Assembly (NCBI RefSeq): GCF_037546185.1
Contig: NZ_JAWMWH010000001.1
Location: forward strand, 744,001 to 808,000
Source of the DNA: Nicoliella lavandulae
GTDB lineage: Bacteria > Bacillota > Bacilli > Lactobacillales > Lactobacillaceae
Direction of reading: 5' to 3'
DNA: 64,000 nt
Part shown: one piece after another, positions 25,156 to 34,739 of the stretch
Position numbering within the stretch: the first letter of the stretch is position 1
Layout of the letters: every line of letters starts with the position of its first letter
Notes under the pieces: generated by a model
What the model saw: the letters and a program-made list of their open reading frames with translations, nothing else
Databases searched by the model: none
What the model was told of the DNA's origin: nothing
Program-made: the position numbers and the translations under genes

Positions 25156-26250
25156 TTGAAATTAAAAATAATTGTTTGCTTGTTTGCGACAATGTTGATC
25201 TCCGCAGTTTTAACGCCGTTCGTTCGCAAACTGGCGTTTAAGATTGGGGCAGAAGATGATCCAAATAAACGTCGAATGAATAAAATCCCGATGCCAACCA
25301 TTGGAGGACTGGCAATCTTTGCGGCCTATACGTTTACGACCATGTTCTTATTACGAGGTCAGATGCCAGCAGCACAATTGTGGGGTATGTTCGGTGGTGA
25401 AGTGATCATTATCGCTACGGGGATGATTGATGATATTTATGAATTAAGGCCCCGGCAAAAGGTATTAGGCATCACGTTAGCGGCCTTGTTCGTATTTTTC
25501 TTTGGCCACGTCAGAATGACGTTATTAACGGTTCCAATATTTGGATCATTTCACTTGGGATGGCTGAGTCTACCTATTACGTGGATTTGGATTTTAGCAA
25601 TTACCAATGCGGTCAATCTAATTGACGGGTTGGATGGACTAGCAACTGGAATTGCAATCATTGCACTAACAACGATGGGAATTACCGGAATGTTCTTCTT
25701 GAATGTAGGCAATACATACGTTTCGATTATGATTTTCACCCTTGTAACTGCATGTATCGGCTTTTTACCTTACAACTTTTTCCCAGCGCGAATCTATTTA
25801 GGTGATACCGGCTCTTTGTTTATCGGATTTATGATTGCGGTATTCTCCCTAAACGGATTGAAAAATGCGACGTTCGTGACGGTGATCATTCCGGTAATTA
25901 TCTTAGGAGTTCCCATTACTGATACAGTATATGCTATCTTAAGACGGTTATTGAATCGTCAACCAATCTCACATGCTGATAAGCACCATTTACACCATCG
26001 TTTGATGCAAATGGGGTTGACGCACCGACAAACGGTGTTGGTCATCTATGGAATTGCCATGATTTTTTCATTTATTTCATTGCTATACCCAATTTCTAAT
26101 TTATGGGGCACGATTTTACTTACGGTGGCCACTTTAATTGGGTTAGAATTATTTGTTGAATCAATCGGCTTGGTTGGTAAAAATCGGCAACCATTGCTGA
26201 ACTGGATTAAAAAGATTGTTAAAGGGACCACCAGTAAAAATAATCATTAA
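25156..26250 (+). CDS. tagO: Undecaprenyl-phosphate N-acetylglucosaminyl-1-phosphate transferase (TagO/WecA family)
   Basis: The 364-residue polytopic membrane enzyme transfers GlcNAc-1-phosphate to undecaprenyl phosphate, the first step of wall teichoic acid and other linkage-unit polymers. Family motifs are visible: DDPNKRRMNKIPMPTIGG, the catalytic DDIYELRPRQKV, NAVNLIDGLDGLATG, RIYLGDTGSLFIGF and the cytosolic HADKHHLHHRLMQMG. It starts at TTG 25156 after GGGGGAGGTG. It is monocistronic, converging with yigZ. The downstream polymer cannot be inferred from this window. Confidence 0.94.
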   Translation: MKLKIIVCLFATMLISAVLTPFVRKLAFKIGAEDDPNKRRMNKIPMPTIGGLAIFAAYTFTTMFLLRGQMPAAQLWGMFGGEVIIIATGMIDDIYELRPRQKVLGITLAALFVFFFGHVRMTLLTVPIFGSFHLGWLSLPITWIWILAITNAVNLIDGLDGLATGIAIIALTTMGITGMFFLNVGNTYVSIMIFTLVTACIGFLPYNFFPARIYLGDTGSLFIGFMIAVFSLNGLKNATFVTVIIPVIILGVPITDTVYAILRRLLNRQPISHADKHHLHHRLMQMGLTHRQTVLVIYGIAMIFSFISLLYPISNLWGTILLTVATLIGLELFVESIGLVGKNRQPLLNWIKKIVKGTTSKNNH

Positions 26251-26296
26251 AAAGGATCGGTCGAACCCATTATTTGAGTTCAATCGATCCTTTTTT
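26249..26296. terminator. Bidirectional terminator between tagO and yigZ
   Basis: AAAAGGATCGGTCGAAC pairs with GTTCAATCGATCCTTTT (two G-U pairs). On the minus strand it overlaps the end of yigZ. Confidence 0.88.
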
Positions 26297-26953
26297 ATAT
26301 CGGTCCTTACCTTGATGATAGTCAATTTCAAAGTATTCTTGATCACCAGTTTCAATGGTTGCCCGGTCGTTTAATAGGTTAACGATTTCTTTTTTAAATG
26401 CTGCCACTATATCTGCTGGTACGGCAACTACGACGGTTACATTAGCACCATATTGAATGTCATCGATATAGATGTCTTCTTGGTTCAAATGATACTTTAA
26501 TTGTTCCAAAAGTGGATAGTCAATGGTGATGTTTACCTTAGTTTGTAAGATACGTTCCACTACTCCCACATGGTTAATGGCCTCAGTCGTAGCGTTACTA
26601 TATGCACGAATTAAACCACCGGCCCCAAGTTTAATGCCCCCAAAGTATCTAGTGACTACAACTGCCACATCGTGGAGTTGTTTTAACTTAATGGCATCTA
26701 GAATTGGTAATCCAGCGGTTCCAGACGGTTCACCATTGTCGCTTTTGCGTTGAATATGGTCATCTTGGCCAACCATATAGGCATAGCAGTTATGGGTAGC
26801 ACTTTTATTTTCCTCAGTGATTTGATCAACGAAGGCCTTCGCTTCTTCCTCGGTTTTGACCCGTTTAACGCTCCCGATAAAACGAGATTTTTTAATGTTG
26901 ATTTCATTGGCACCACTAGTTTTGACAGTAAGATAAGTTTGTTCTTTTTCCAT
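26270..26953 (-). CDS. yigZ: YigZ/IMPACT family protein (UPF0029)
   Basis: The 227-residue protein has the N-terminal IMPACT domain (KSRFIGSVKRVKTEEEAKAF, ATHNCYAYMVG, SDNGEPSGTAGLPILDAI and VVVTRYFGGIKLGAGGLIRA) followed by a smaller ferredoxin-like DUF1949 domain. Structures of the family suggest nucleic acid binding; the function in bacteria is not settled. ATG 26953 is preceded by GGAGGTTCG, so the TTG at 26968 that overlaps this site is rejected. It is encoded opposite to tagO and divergent from comFA. Confidence 0.93.
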   Translation of the reverse strand: MEKEQTYLTVKTSGANEINIKKSRFIGSVKRVKTEEEAKAFVDQITEENKSATHNCYAYMVGQDDHIQRKSDNGEPSGTAGLPILDAIKLKQLHDVAVVVTRYFGGIKLGAGGLIRAYSNATTEAINHVGVVERILQTKVNITIDYPLLEQLKYHLNQEDIYIDDIQYGANVTVVVAVPADIVAAFKKEIVNLLNDRATIETGDQEYFEIDYHQGKDRYKKGSIELK

Positions 26954-27005
26954 GGCACGAACCTCCAATTTGAATTATTAACGTATTTTAAATGGGGTGA
27001 TAAAA

Positions 27006-28346
27006 ATGATTACAGAAATAAATGAACTATACGGCCGACAGACGAATGCATTAGACATTGCACCAGCATTACGCTCGCATGCAGATGTTCAATCGCGTCC
27101 GTCCATGCAAATTAACACTCAATCAGTGATTTGCAATCGGTGTGGGATGCAGACAAATAAATCAGCAGCAGCACTGCCCCACCAGCAGTATTATTGTCCA
27201 CAATGCATTAATTTAGGTCGGATCGTTAGCAATGTCGACTTGGCATTTGTGGCGGAACCCAATCAATTTCAGGTGCTTGATCGACCATTAACGTGGACTG
27301 GTCAATTGACCAAAGATCAAGCAGATTGTTCCGCCACCATTATTGAACACTTTCAGCAGCGAAAAGCCCATTTGTTGTGGGCAGTGACTGGTGCGGGCAA
27401 GACTGAAATGTTATTTCCAGGAATCGAGTGGGCACTTGCCAATGGGTTACGAATCGCCATTGCGTCGCCCCGCGTGGACGTATGCATTGAGTTATTTCCC
27501 CGTCTGCAAGCTGCATTTGCAAATACACCTATGATTTTATTACATGGACGGCAAACTGAAAAGTATCAATACTCACAATTAACGGTTTGTACGACCCATC
27601 AGCTGCTAAGATTCTACCATGCTTTTGATATTTTGATTATCGATGAAGTAGATTCGTTCCCATACGCTAATAATCCGGGCCTCCACTTTGCAGTTTCGCA
27701 AGCGGTAAAGACTACTGGGACCCAATTATATTTAACGGCTACGCCCAATGATGAGTTATTACGGCTAGTTAAACGAAACCAGCTATCCATTAGCTATTTA
27801 CCACTGCGGTTTCATCGCCATTTGTTACCACAAATCAAACTACACTTAATTCCTAACTGGCGTCAGCGCTTATTGAAAAAACGGCTACCGAATCGATTGA
27901 TTCGAGTCATTGACCAAAAAGTTACTGATGGGCAACGGTTTTTATTATTTGTGCCGCATGTTAAGGATTTAAAGCCGATTGAAGAAGCATTACGAGCTAA
28001 ATTGTCTAGTGGAGCCAAAATGATGACGGTGCATTCAGAAGATGCAAAGCGATTGGAAAAAGTCACGGCCATGCGTGAACAACGGTTGGATTTTTTAATC
28101 ACGACGACCATTTTAGAACGGGGGGTTACCTTTCCTGGAATCGATGTCATTGTGTTAGGAGCAGATGAACCCATTTTTTCACCTTCGGCATTGGTACAAA
28201 TTGCTGGCCGAGTGGGACGCAAAAATGACCGCCCAGATGGCAATGTAGATTTTTGGGTTCATAGTAATGCCCGAAACGTTAGTAAGGCTTACCAACAAAT
28301 TGCCCATATGAATAAGTTAGGAGCGTTAAAGTTAAGGGATGCATAA
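27006..28346 (+). CDS. comFA: DNA uptake ATP-dependent helicase ComFA
   Basis: The 446-residue DEAD-like translocase helps pull single-stranded DNA into the cell during transformation. It has the N-terminal four-cysteine zinc finger (CNRCGMQ and YYCPQC), Walker A AVTGAGKTEMLF, the box ILIIDEVDSFPY, motif III LYLTATPND and the C-terminal helicase motifs ILERGVTFPGIDV and QIAGRVGRKNDRPDG. The start ATG 27006 follows GGGGTGA. It overlaps comFC by eight bases. The gene is intact, but transformation competence needs other late com genes that are not in this window. Confidence 0.95.
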   Translation: MITEINELYGRQTNALDIAPALRSHADVQSRPSMQINTQSVICNRCGMQTNKSAAALPHQQYYCPQCINLGRIVSNVDLAFVAEPNQFQVLDRPLTWTGQLTKDQADCSATIIEHFQQRKAHLLWAVTGAGKTEMLFPGIEWALANGLRIAIASPRVDVCIELFPRLQAAFANTPMILLHGRQTEKYQYSQLTVCTTHQLLRFYHAFDILIIDEVDSFPYANNPGLHFAVSQAVKTTGTQLYLTATPNDELLRLVKRNQLSISYLPLRFHRHLLPQIKLHLIPNWRQRLLKKRLPNRLIRVIDQKVTDGQRFLLFVPHVKDLKPIEEALRAKLSSGAKMMTVHSEDAKRLEKVTAMREQRLDFLITTTILERGVTFPGIDVIVLGADEPIFSPSALVQIAGRVGRKNDRPDGNVDFWVHSNARNVSKAYQQIAHMNKLGALKLRDA

Positions 28347-29025
28347 TTGTTTACTATGTCAAAAGCCATTGAATCAAGCCATTACGATTGAATGGCTGCT
28401 TTCATTAGCTCCTCAGTTACAAGCACTAACTTGTGCTGATTGTAAACGTCAATTTCATTCAATCTTAAATCTGGAACAGACGTGTCCATTATGTAATCGG
28501 GTGGGAACGGATGATCAGGTGTGTGGCGATTGTAAGGACTGGGAAGCGACAACGCCGCATGGTTTTATTAATCAGTCCCTATATGAATATAATGATGCGA
28601 TGAAGGAATTTATGCATCGGTATAAATTTGTTGGGGACTACCAGTTACGAAAGGTATTTGCCACTGAATTTAGTCAGGTCGCGGATGCAACGAAGCGGGT
28701 TGTTGTGCCGATTCCATTAACTAACGATACACTAGCCCGTCGTACTTTTAATCAAACGACTGGCCTTTTGAACGGTCCCTTTGTGGATTGTTTGGCAACC
28801 ATTGAGCAAATAAAAACAAAGGATCAATCTGCACAAAATCGTTTGCAGCGTAAGTCCATTAGTCAACCGTTTAAAATGAAACCAGATCAAAAAAGGTTGA
28901 TTCAAGACCAGAATGTATTAGTCGTTGATGACGTATATACGACTGGCACAACGATTCGATTTGCAGCATCATTGCTAATGCAAAATGGTGCTAAAACAGT
29001 GAACGGACTTACACTAGCAAGGTAA
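28339..29025 (+). CDS. comFC: ComF family protein ComFC (phosphoribosyltransferase-like)
   Basis: The 228-residue protein has N-terminal cysteine pairs (CLLCQKPL, CADCKRQ, CPLCNRVG, CGDCKDW), likely a zinc site, followed by a phosphoribosyltransferase-type domain with RRTFNQT and the PRPP loop VLVVDDVYTTGTTIRFA. ComFC works with ComFA in DNA uptake in naturally competent bacteria. The start overlaps the comFA stop, indicating coupling. The usual next gene in related genomes, the hibernation factor hpf, is not present in the 137-base gap before secA. Confidence 0.94.
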   Translation: MHNCLLCQKPLNQAITIEWLLSLAPQLQALTCADCKRQFHSILNLEQTCPLCNRVGTDDQVCGDCKDWEATTPHGFINQSLYEYNDAMKEFMHRYKFVGDYQLRKVFATEFSQVADATKRVVVPIPLTNDTLARRTFNQTTGLLNGPFVDCLATIEQIKTKDQSAQNRLQRKSISQPFKMKPDQKRLIQDQNVLVVDDVYTTGTTIRFAASLLMQNGAKTVNGLTLAR

Positions 29026-29162
29026 TCAACTGGATTTAGTTTTTATCGTTTTAAAATAGCCCTGAAAATGTTAGAATAGACTAGTTACTAAAAATAGACA
29101 TAAATGGGTCATTATCCCAATTAATAAAACCGAGAATTATTTGTAAGAAAGGAAATTGATTA

Positions 29163-31526
29163 ATGCCTAATATTTTAAAAAAATGGGTAGAAAGCGATAA
29201 ACGCGAAATTAAACGCCTTAGCAAACTTGCCGATCAAGTTGGTGAATGGTCAAGAAAATACCGTAAGCTAAGTGATGAAGAGTTAAAAGCTAAGACACCA
29301 GAATTCAAAAAACGTTACCAAAATGGTGAAACTTTAGATGATTTATTACCAGAAGGATTTGGGGTTGCTAGAGAAGCTGCTCGCCGGGTCCTTGGTCTAA
29401 ACCCATTCCACGTTCAAATCATGGGTGGAATTGTGCTTCATGAAGGAAACATTTCAGAAATGAAGACTGGGGAAGGTAAGACTTTAACTTGTACCATGCC
29501 AGTTTATTTAAATGCACTTTCTGGTGATGGAGTGCATGTTATTACGGTTAACGAATATCTTTCAGAACGTGATGCCACTGAAATGGGAGAATTATACAAC
29601 TGGTTAGGACTAACCGTTGGGGTTAATTCATCTGATAAGTCAGCTGAAGAAAAGCGTGAAGCTTACGCTGCCGATATCACTTACTCCACTAATGGTGAAA
29701 TTGGTTTCGATTACCTTCGTGATAACATGGTGGTATACAAGGAAGACATGGTTCAACGGCCCCTTAACTTTGCCGTAGTCGATGAAGTTGATTCCATCTT
29801 AATTGATGAAGCTAGAACGCCATTGATCATTTCTGGTCAAGCAACCACTTCCTCTGAACTTTACAAGTCTGCTGATCAATTTGCGAAGACTTTGACTAAG
29901 GATAAAGATTACAAGATTGATTTGGAAAGTAAGACCATTTCACTTACTGACCAAGGAATTGTTAAGGCCGATAAGTTCTTTAACCTAAAGAACCTTTTTG
30001 ATACTGATAACACGGCACTTACCCACCACATTGATGAAGCATTACGGGCTAATTACATCATGATCCGAGATAAGGATTATGTGGTTCAAGATGACTCCGT
30101 TCAAATCGTTGATTCATTTACTGGTCGGATTATGGAAGGACGTCGTTTCTCCGATGGATTGCATCAAGCCATCGAAGCTAAGGAAGGCGTTGAAATCCAA
30201 CAAGAAAGTAAGACAATGGCTAACATTACTTACCAAAACTTATTCCGGATGTACAAGAAACTTTCTGGAATGACTGGGACTGCACGGACTGAAATTGAAG
30301 AATTCCGTGAAATTTACAACATGGAAGTTATCTCAATTCCAACTAATAAGCCAGTTGTCCGGTTAGATGAACCAGATATCTTATACCCAGACTTAAAATC
30401 GAAGTTCGAAGCAGTAATTCAAAGAATTAAGAAGTTACACCACGCTGGTCAACCAATCTTGGTTGGAACGGTGGCAGTTGAAACTTCTGAATACCTATCC
30501 CACCGCTTAGACGAAGAAGGCATTCCACACGTGGTCTTAAATGCTAAGAACCATGCTAAGGAAGCTGAAATCGTTAAGAATGCTGGACAAAAGGGTGCCG
30601 TTACCATCGCCACTAATATGGCTGGTCGTGGGACTGATATTAAATTAGGACCAGGCGTTGTTAAATTAGGTGGATTGGCTGTTATCGGGACTGAACGTCA
30701 CGAATCACGGCGGATTGATAACCAACTACGGGGCCGTTCTGGTCGTCAAGGAGATCCTGGTTTATCACAATTCTACCTTTCATTAGAAGATGACTTAATG
30801 CGTCGTTTCGGTTCTGATCGGGTTAAGAACTTACTTCAACACCTTAAGATTGACGGTGACAGTGCTGCCATTAAGAGCCGGATGATTACTAAGCAAGTCG
30901 AATCTGCTCAAAAACGGGTTGAAGGAAATAACTACGATTCTCGTAAGAACGTCTTACAATACGATGATGTGATGAGACAACAACGGGATGTAATGTACAA
31001 AGAACGTTATGAAATCATTGAAGAAGATAAGTCACTTGGTTGGGTATTACTACCAATGTTCGAAAGAACGATTAATCACATTGTGAACTTGCATACGCAA
31101 GGAAACCAAGAAGACTGGGATCTTCAAACAATTCTGGACTTTGCCATCAGTGCTTTAGTTAGCCCTGACAAGATTAGCTTATCTGACTTGAAGAACAAGT
31201 CGAGCGATGAAATTAAGAAGTACTTAATGGACATTGCAAAAGCTAACTACAAGGAAAAGGAATCAGAACTTACTGACCCTGCTCAATTGTTAGAATTTGA
31301 AAAGGTCGTATTATTGAGAGTGGTTGATTCACACTGGACTGATCATATTGATGCGATGGATCAATTGAGACAATCAATTGGACTTCGTGGTTATGGTCAA
31401 TTGAACCCATTGGTTGAATACCAACGTGAAGGATACCGGATGTTCGAAGAAATGATTGCTGATATCGATTACGATACCACTAGATTATTTATGAAGGCCG
31501 AAATTCGACAAAACATGGAAAGATAA
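29163..31526 (+). CDS. secA: Preprotein translocase ATPase SecA
   Basis: The 787-residue motor drives preproteins through SecYEG. Visible motifs are the Q/Walker A region MKTGEGKTLTCTMPVYLNAL, Walker B VDEVDSILIDEARTPLI, SGMTGTARTE, TIATNMAGRGTDIKLGPGV, and RRIDNQLRGRSGRQGDPG. The C-terminal end (RLFMKAEIRQNMER) lacks the zinc-binding tail present in E. coli SecA, which is normal for lactobacilli. It starts at ATG 29163 behind GAAAGGAAA. A weak promoter (TTTTAA, 17 bases, TAGAAT) may lie near 29050-29080. Confidence 0.98.
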   Translation: MPNILKKWVESDKREIKRLSKLADQVGEWSRKYRKLSDEELKAKTPEFKKRYQNGETLDDLLPEGFGVAREAARRVLGLNPFHVQIMGGIVLHEGNISEMKTGEGKTLTCTMPVYLNALSGDGVHVITVNEYLSERDATEMGELYNWLGLTVGVNSSDKSAEEKREAYAADITYSTNGEIGFDYLRDNMVVYKEDMVQRPLNFAVVDEVDSILIDEARTPLIISGQATTSSELYKSADQFAKTLTKDKDYKIDLESKTISLTDQGIVKADKFFNLKNLFDTDNTALTHHIDEALRANYIMIRDKDYVVQDDSVQIVDSFTGRIMEGRRFSDGLHQAIEAKEGVEIQQESKTMANITYQNLFRMYKKLSGMTGTARTEIEEFREIYNMEVISIPTNKPVVRLDEPDILYPDLKSKFEAVIQRIKKLHHAGQPILVGTVAVETSEYLSHRLDEEGIPHVVLNAKNHAKEAEIVKNAGQKGAVTIATNMAGRGTDIKLGPGVVKLGGLAVIGTERHESRRIDNQLRGRSGRQGDPGLSQFYLSLEDDLMRRFGSDRVKNLLQHLKIDGDSAAIKSRMITKQVESAQKRVEGNNYDSRKNVLQYDDVMRQQRDVMYKERYEIIEEDKSLGWVLLPMFERTINHIVNLHTQGNQEDWDLQTILDFAISALVSPDKISLSDLKNKSSDEIKKYLMDIAKANYKEKESELTDPAQLLEFEKVVLLRVVDSHWTDHIDAMDQLRQSIGLRGYGQLNPLVEYQREGYRMFEEMIADIDYDTTRLFMKAEIRQNMER

Positions 31527-31537
31527 TTTCACTAACG

Positions 31538-31570
31538 AGCGAAGAGACGTAATGTTCCCTTCGCTTTTTT
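31538..31570 (+). terminator. Terminator of secA
   Basis: AGCGAAG pairs with CTTCGCT across a 14-base loop, followed by a T run; prfB starts 22 bases further on. Confidence 0.8.
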
Positions 31571-31591
31571 AGTTTAAAAAGGAGTTTTTGG

Positions 31592-32708
31592 ATGGAACTA
31601 AGTGAAGCAAAAAATAAAATTGAAAATATTCAAAAAGCCATTGATGGCTTTAGGGGGTCACTTTGACTTAGATGCATTGAATGAAGAAATTCATATTAAT
31701 GAGCATAAAATGGCCGAACCAGGTTTTTGGGATGACCAAAACACAGCGAAAAAGTTAATCGCCGAAACTAATCAAATGAAGCAAAAGTACGACCGTTTTC
31801 ATAATTTAGCCGCCGCAGCTGAAGATTTAACCGTTAACTTAGCGTTATTAGAAGAGGAAAATGATCCTGATTTGATGGCTGAATTTGAGACTAATTTAGC
31901 TCAAGTTGAGAAACACTTAGCAGATTATCGACTTAGCTTACTTCTATCGGGTAAGTATGATCATAATAATGCCATCGTAGAAATTCATCCAGGAGCCGGT
32001 GGGACTGAATCACAGGACTGGGGTGCCATGTTATTTAGAATGTACACCCGCTGGGCAGAACAACATCACTTTAAGCTAGAAGTATTGAACTATCAAGCTG
32101 GTGACGTTGCTGGAATTGATACTGTGACTTTCATGGTCATCGGTGAAAATGCCTATGGATTGCTACAGTCTGAAAAAGGCGTGCATCGATTAGTGCGGAT
32201 TTCACCATTTGATTCTGCGGGTCGGCGCCATACTTCCTTTGCCTCTGTTGATGTGATGCCAGAATTAGATGATAGTGTTACGGTGGATATTAATCCAGCG
32301 GACCTGCGGATTGACTACTTCCGCGCAAGTGGAGCGGGAGGCCAACACGTTAACAAAACTTCTTCTGCCGTTCGAATTACCCATGAGCCAACTGGAATTG
32401 TTGTATCTAGTCAGGCCCAACGTTCACAATTGCAAAATCGTGAAACGGCAATGAATATGTTAAAATCTAAGTTGTACGAACGGGAAGAAGAAAAGAAAGC
32501 TGAACAAAAGGCTAAAATTGAAGGTGAGCAAAAGGATATTGGTTGGGGCTCACAAATCCGTTCATATGTATTCCATCCTTACACTATGGTTAAAGATCAC
32601 CGGACGAATTACGAAACTGGTAATGGCCAAGCGGTCATGGATGGCGACTTAGATCCATTTATCAATGCTTTCTTGCAATGGAAACTAAGTCAAAAAAATC
32701 CAGATTAA
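31592..32708 (+). CDS. prfB: Peptide chain release factor 2, with programmed +1 frameshift
   Basis: RF2 terminates translation at UGA and UAA. Codons 1-24 run from ATG 31592 (MELSEAKNKIENIQKAIDGF...) to the in-frame TGA at 31664-31666; the rest reads in the +1 frame from base 31665, giving about 371 residues. The frame switch uses AGGGGG, TCA, CTT TGA C, the classical autoregulatory signal. The body has the RF2 codon-recognition tripeptide SPF in RISPFDSAGRR and the catalytic GGQ in SGAGGQHVNKTSS. It starts with AAAAAGGAG upstream. Annotating only the second frame from about 31602 would give a false N-terminus. Confidence 0.97.
31652..31667 (+). other. prfB programmed +1 ribosomal frameshift site
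   Basis: An internal Shine-Dalgarno-like AGGGGG (31652-31657) is followed by TCA and CTT TGA C. Slippage of the Leu-tRNA from CTT to TTT when RF2 is scarce restores the frame. This matches the E. coli element except for the TCA spacer codon. Confidence 0.97.
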
Positions 32709-32723
32709 AGGACCGATGTACTA

Positions 32724-33893
32724 ATGAAAATCATATCAATATTAATGCTTATTTTAATTTTTCAACCGGTATTTTGGGTTAGTGTAGTTCGGAACTACCT
32801 AATGTCAAAACATCGAATTCAAGCTACCCGACAGCACTTTCATAATGCAATCTATCCACAGCATTTTGAAATTCGTCAATTGTGGATGAACTTACTATTA
32901 TTTGGGGTAGTTGGCTCTATAATTAGTTTCGTAGTGGGGCCAGTCGTAACCATTATCTGGTTTGCTATTTATCAATGCTTATTATTAATTAACCTCGTAT
33001 TAATTCCGGGCGTGTTCTTTTCATTTGAAAGCGCAGCAATTGCTGCCGGAATTGCCATTTGGCTTAACTTAACTGGTTATGCAAATCATTTAATTCCAAG
33101 TCAACTTTTGAATCACTATGGACTTAGTGCCAGTCCAGCTGCTGCGTTTAACTACGTGTTACTAGCTAGTTTTATCCTATTCATTTTGGGAGCAATCATT
33201 GCTAAGGATGGTGGTCGCTATAATATTCCAGTAGTTTCACGTAACGAGCGTAAGAACCGGATTGCCGGCTATCCTTTTAAAACCTTAAATGTAATTCCAC
33301 TATTTATGTTCATTCCAGGCGATTGGATTCATAGCACCATCCCATACTGGCCCGTAATGATGCTAAATGGTCATTCGCTAGCTTTTGTCGTCGTTCCAGT
33401 TAGTTTAGGGTTTCAAATGACCGTCTTTAAGAGCTTGCCAAGATGGTTATTTAAACAACTCGGGAAACGAATAATGCAACTAGCCTTGATTGGTATTTTA
33501 TTAATGGTAGTGAGTTTATTCTTGCCAATTGCAGCGCTGCCATCATTGTTGATAATGATCCTAGGACTTTGGTGGTTACGGATGCACTTTAAAGCTGTTG
33601 ATCGAAATCAAGCTGATTGGTATTCTGAAGTCATTGATGGTGTTAGGGTGATTGGCATTGAGCCCAATACGCCAGCTGCTAAGATGCAACTAGCCATTGG
33701 GGATGTGATTTTAACCGTTAATAATCAACCAGTTACGAATGAAGATGAATTTTACCGAGCACTACTAAAACAATCGACTTATTGCCGAATGAAAGTTAGA
33801 AATCGTGAAGGGCGGTTATTAATTACCGAAACTGCTATTTTTAATAACGCTCCCCATGAAATCGGGGTCGTCCTATTTAAGGGCAAAAGTTAA
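32724..33893 (+). CDS. Polytopic membrane protein with C-terminal PDZ domain, MinJ-like
   Basis: The 389-residue protein has about seven hydrophobic segments over residues 1-290, then a PDZ domain (about residues 300-375) with GVRVIGIEPNTPAAKMQLAIGDV and VTNEDEFYRALLK. No protease catalytic motif is seen. Size, topology and location near secA-prfB resemble Bacillus MinJ, which bridges DivIVA and MinD in division-site selection. That function is an inference; it could also be another PDZ scaffold. It begins 15 bases after prfB and is probably co-transcribed with it. In related genomes ftsE-ftsX usually follow prfB, but they are absent here. Confidence 0.8.
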   Translation: MKIISILMLILIFQPVFWVSVVRNYLMSKHRIQATRQHFHNAIYPQHFEIRQLWMNLLLFGVVGSIISFVVGPVVTIIWFAIYQCLLLINLVLIPGVFFSFESAAIAAGIAIWLNLTGYANHLIPSQLLNHYGLSASPAAAFNYVLLASFILFILGAIIAKDGGRYNIPVVSRNERKNRIAGYPFKTLNVIPLFMFIPGDWIHSTIPYWPVMMLNGHSLAFVVVPVSLGFQMTVFKSLPRWLFKQLGKRIMQLALIGILLMVVSLFLPIAALPSLLIMILGLWWLRMHFKAVDRNQADWYSEVIDGVRVIGIEPNTPAAKMQLAIGDVILTVNNQPVTNEDEFYRALLKQSTYCRMKVRNREGRLLITETAIFNNAPHEIGVVLFKGKS

Positions 33894-33903
33894 AGATATT
33901 ATT

Positions 33904-33936
33904 AGTGTCTATGGTTTTGCATAGACACTTTTTTTG
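33904..33936 (+). terminator. Terminator of the prfB-PDZ protein unit
   Basis: AGTGTCTATG and CATAGACACT pair across a six-base loop, followed by seven T. Confidence 0.92.
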
Positions 33937-33981
33937 GATATGTTAGTATTAGTTTATTAATTTGAACCTGAGGTGATTAAT

Positions 33982-34302
33982 TTGAAAACAAAACGTTTAA
34001 AACGTTCCCGTAGTAACCGTATTTTAACAGGAGTATTGGGCGGAATCGCTGAGTACTTCGGTATCAACGCCCGTTATCTAAGAATTGCATATATTGTAAT
34101 TACACTATTAATGATTCATACCATGATTCCAGTTTTAATTTACTTGCTATTGACGGTTTTAATTCCAAATGATTTCCAAACCAATGCTAATCCATTTAGT
34201 GGTGGTTTTCGTTCAACTGCTCAAACTAACCAGCATTCCAATGGTGATCGAAAGATCTTACACAACGTTGAAGAAAAAGATGAACCTAAATCTAAGGAGT
34301 AA
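33982..34302 (+). CDS. PspC domain membrane protein
   Basis: The 106-residue protein starts with a basic stretch and the PspC signature LTGVLGGIAEYFGINARYLRIAYI, with membrane helices across residues 15-65 and a hydrophilic tail. PspC-type proteins sense or buffer envelope stress; Bacillus YvlC is similar. I place the start at TTG 33982 after GAGGTGA; an upstream GTG would overlap that site. It precedes the YvlD-like gene by three bases and hprK, the same association as the yvl genes near hprK in Bacillus. Confidence 0.88.
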   Translation: MKTKRLKRSRSNRILTGVLGGIAEYFGINARYLRIAYIVITLLMIHTMIPVLIYLLLTVLIPNDFQTNANPFSGGFRSTAQTNQHSNGDRKILHNVEEKDEPKSKE

Positions 34303-34305
34303 ATC

Positions 34306-34671
34306 ATGACGTTTTTAAAACAATTACTATTGAACATGTTCGTGTTCATTGCATTGGCTGGCTTTTTTCAACACTCTGGTAAATTTTATGTTGCCAGCAT
34401 TACTACGGCGTTATTTGCCGCGTTGATTCTATCCATTTTAAATGCGCTGGTTCGACCATTTATTACTATTTTATCGTTGCCGATTAACATCATAACGTTG
34501 GGACTGTTTAGCATTGTGATTAATGGCTTTATGCTGGAATTAACTTCATTGCTAGTGGGTAAAGAGAGCTTTTATTTCTCGTCTTTTGGAACAGCAATGC
34601 TCGTTGCAATTATTCTATCGCTTTGTAATGCGATTTTTGCTGATCACTATTCCCAGCAAAATCGCCAATAA
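34306..34671 (+). CDS. YvlD-like membrane protein (phage holin family 4)
   Basis: The 121-residue protein has four predicted membrane helices, with the family signature LSILNALVRPFITILSLPIN and LFSIVINGFMLELTS. Despite the family name, this is a common chromosomal envelope protein, and no phage gene is nearby. It is tightly linked to the PspC gene (three bases) and 68 bases before hprK. Bacillus YvlD has the same neighbours. The molecular function is unknown; an envelope-stress role is inferred from context. Confidence 0.87.
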   Translation: MTFLKQLLLNMFVFIALAGFFQHSGKFYVASITTALFAALILSILNALVRPFITILSLPINIITLGLFSIVINGFMLELTSLLVGKESFYFSSFGTAMLVAIILSLCNAIFADHYSQQNRQ

Positions 34672-34739
34672 GAGTGTATCTAGTCTTATAACGTGATAAA
34701 ATTAACGTGATATTTGTTTTTATGAACGGAGGAGTTTAG

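Noticed and set aside
34306..34671. Phage holin, hence a prophage remnant
   Set aside because: The family name is misleading; the gene is a YvlD-type membrane protein next to a PspC gene and hprK, and no phage genes are nearby.
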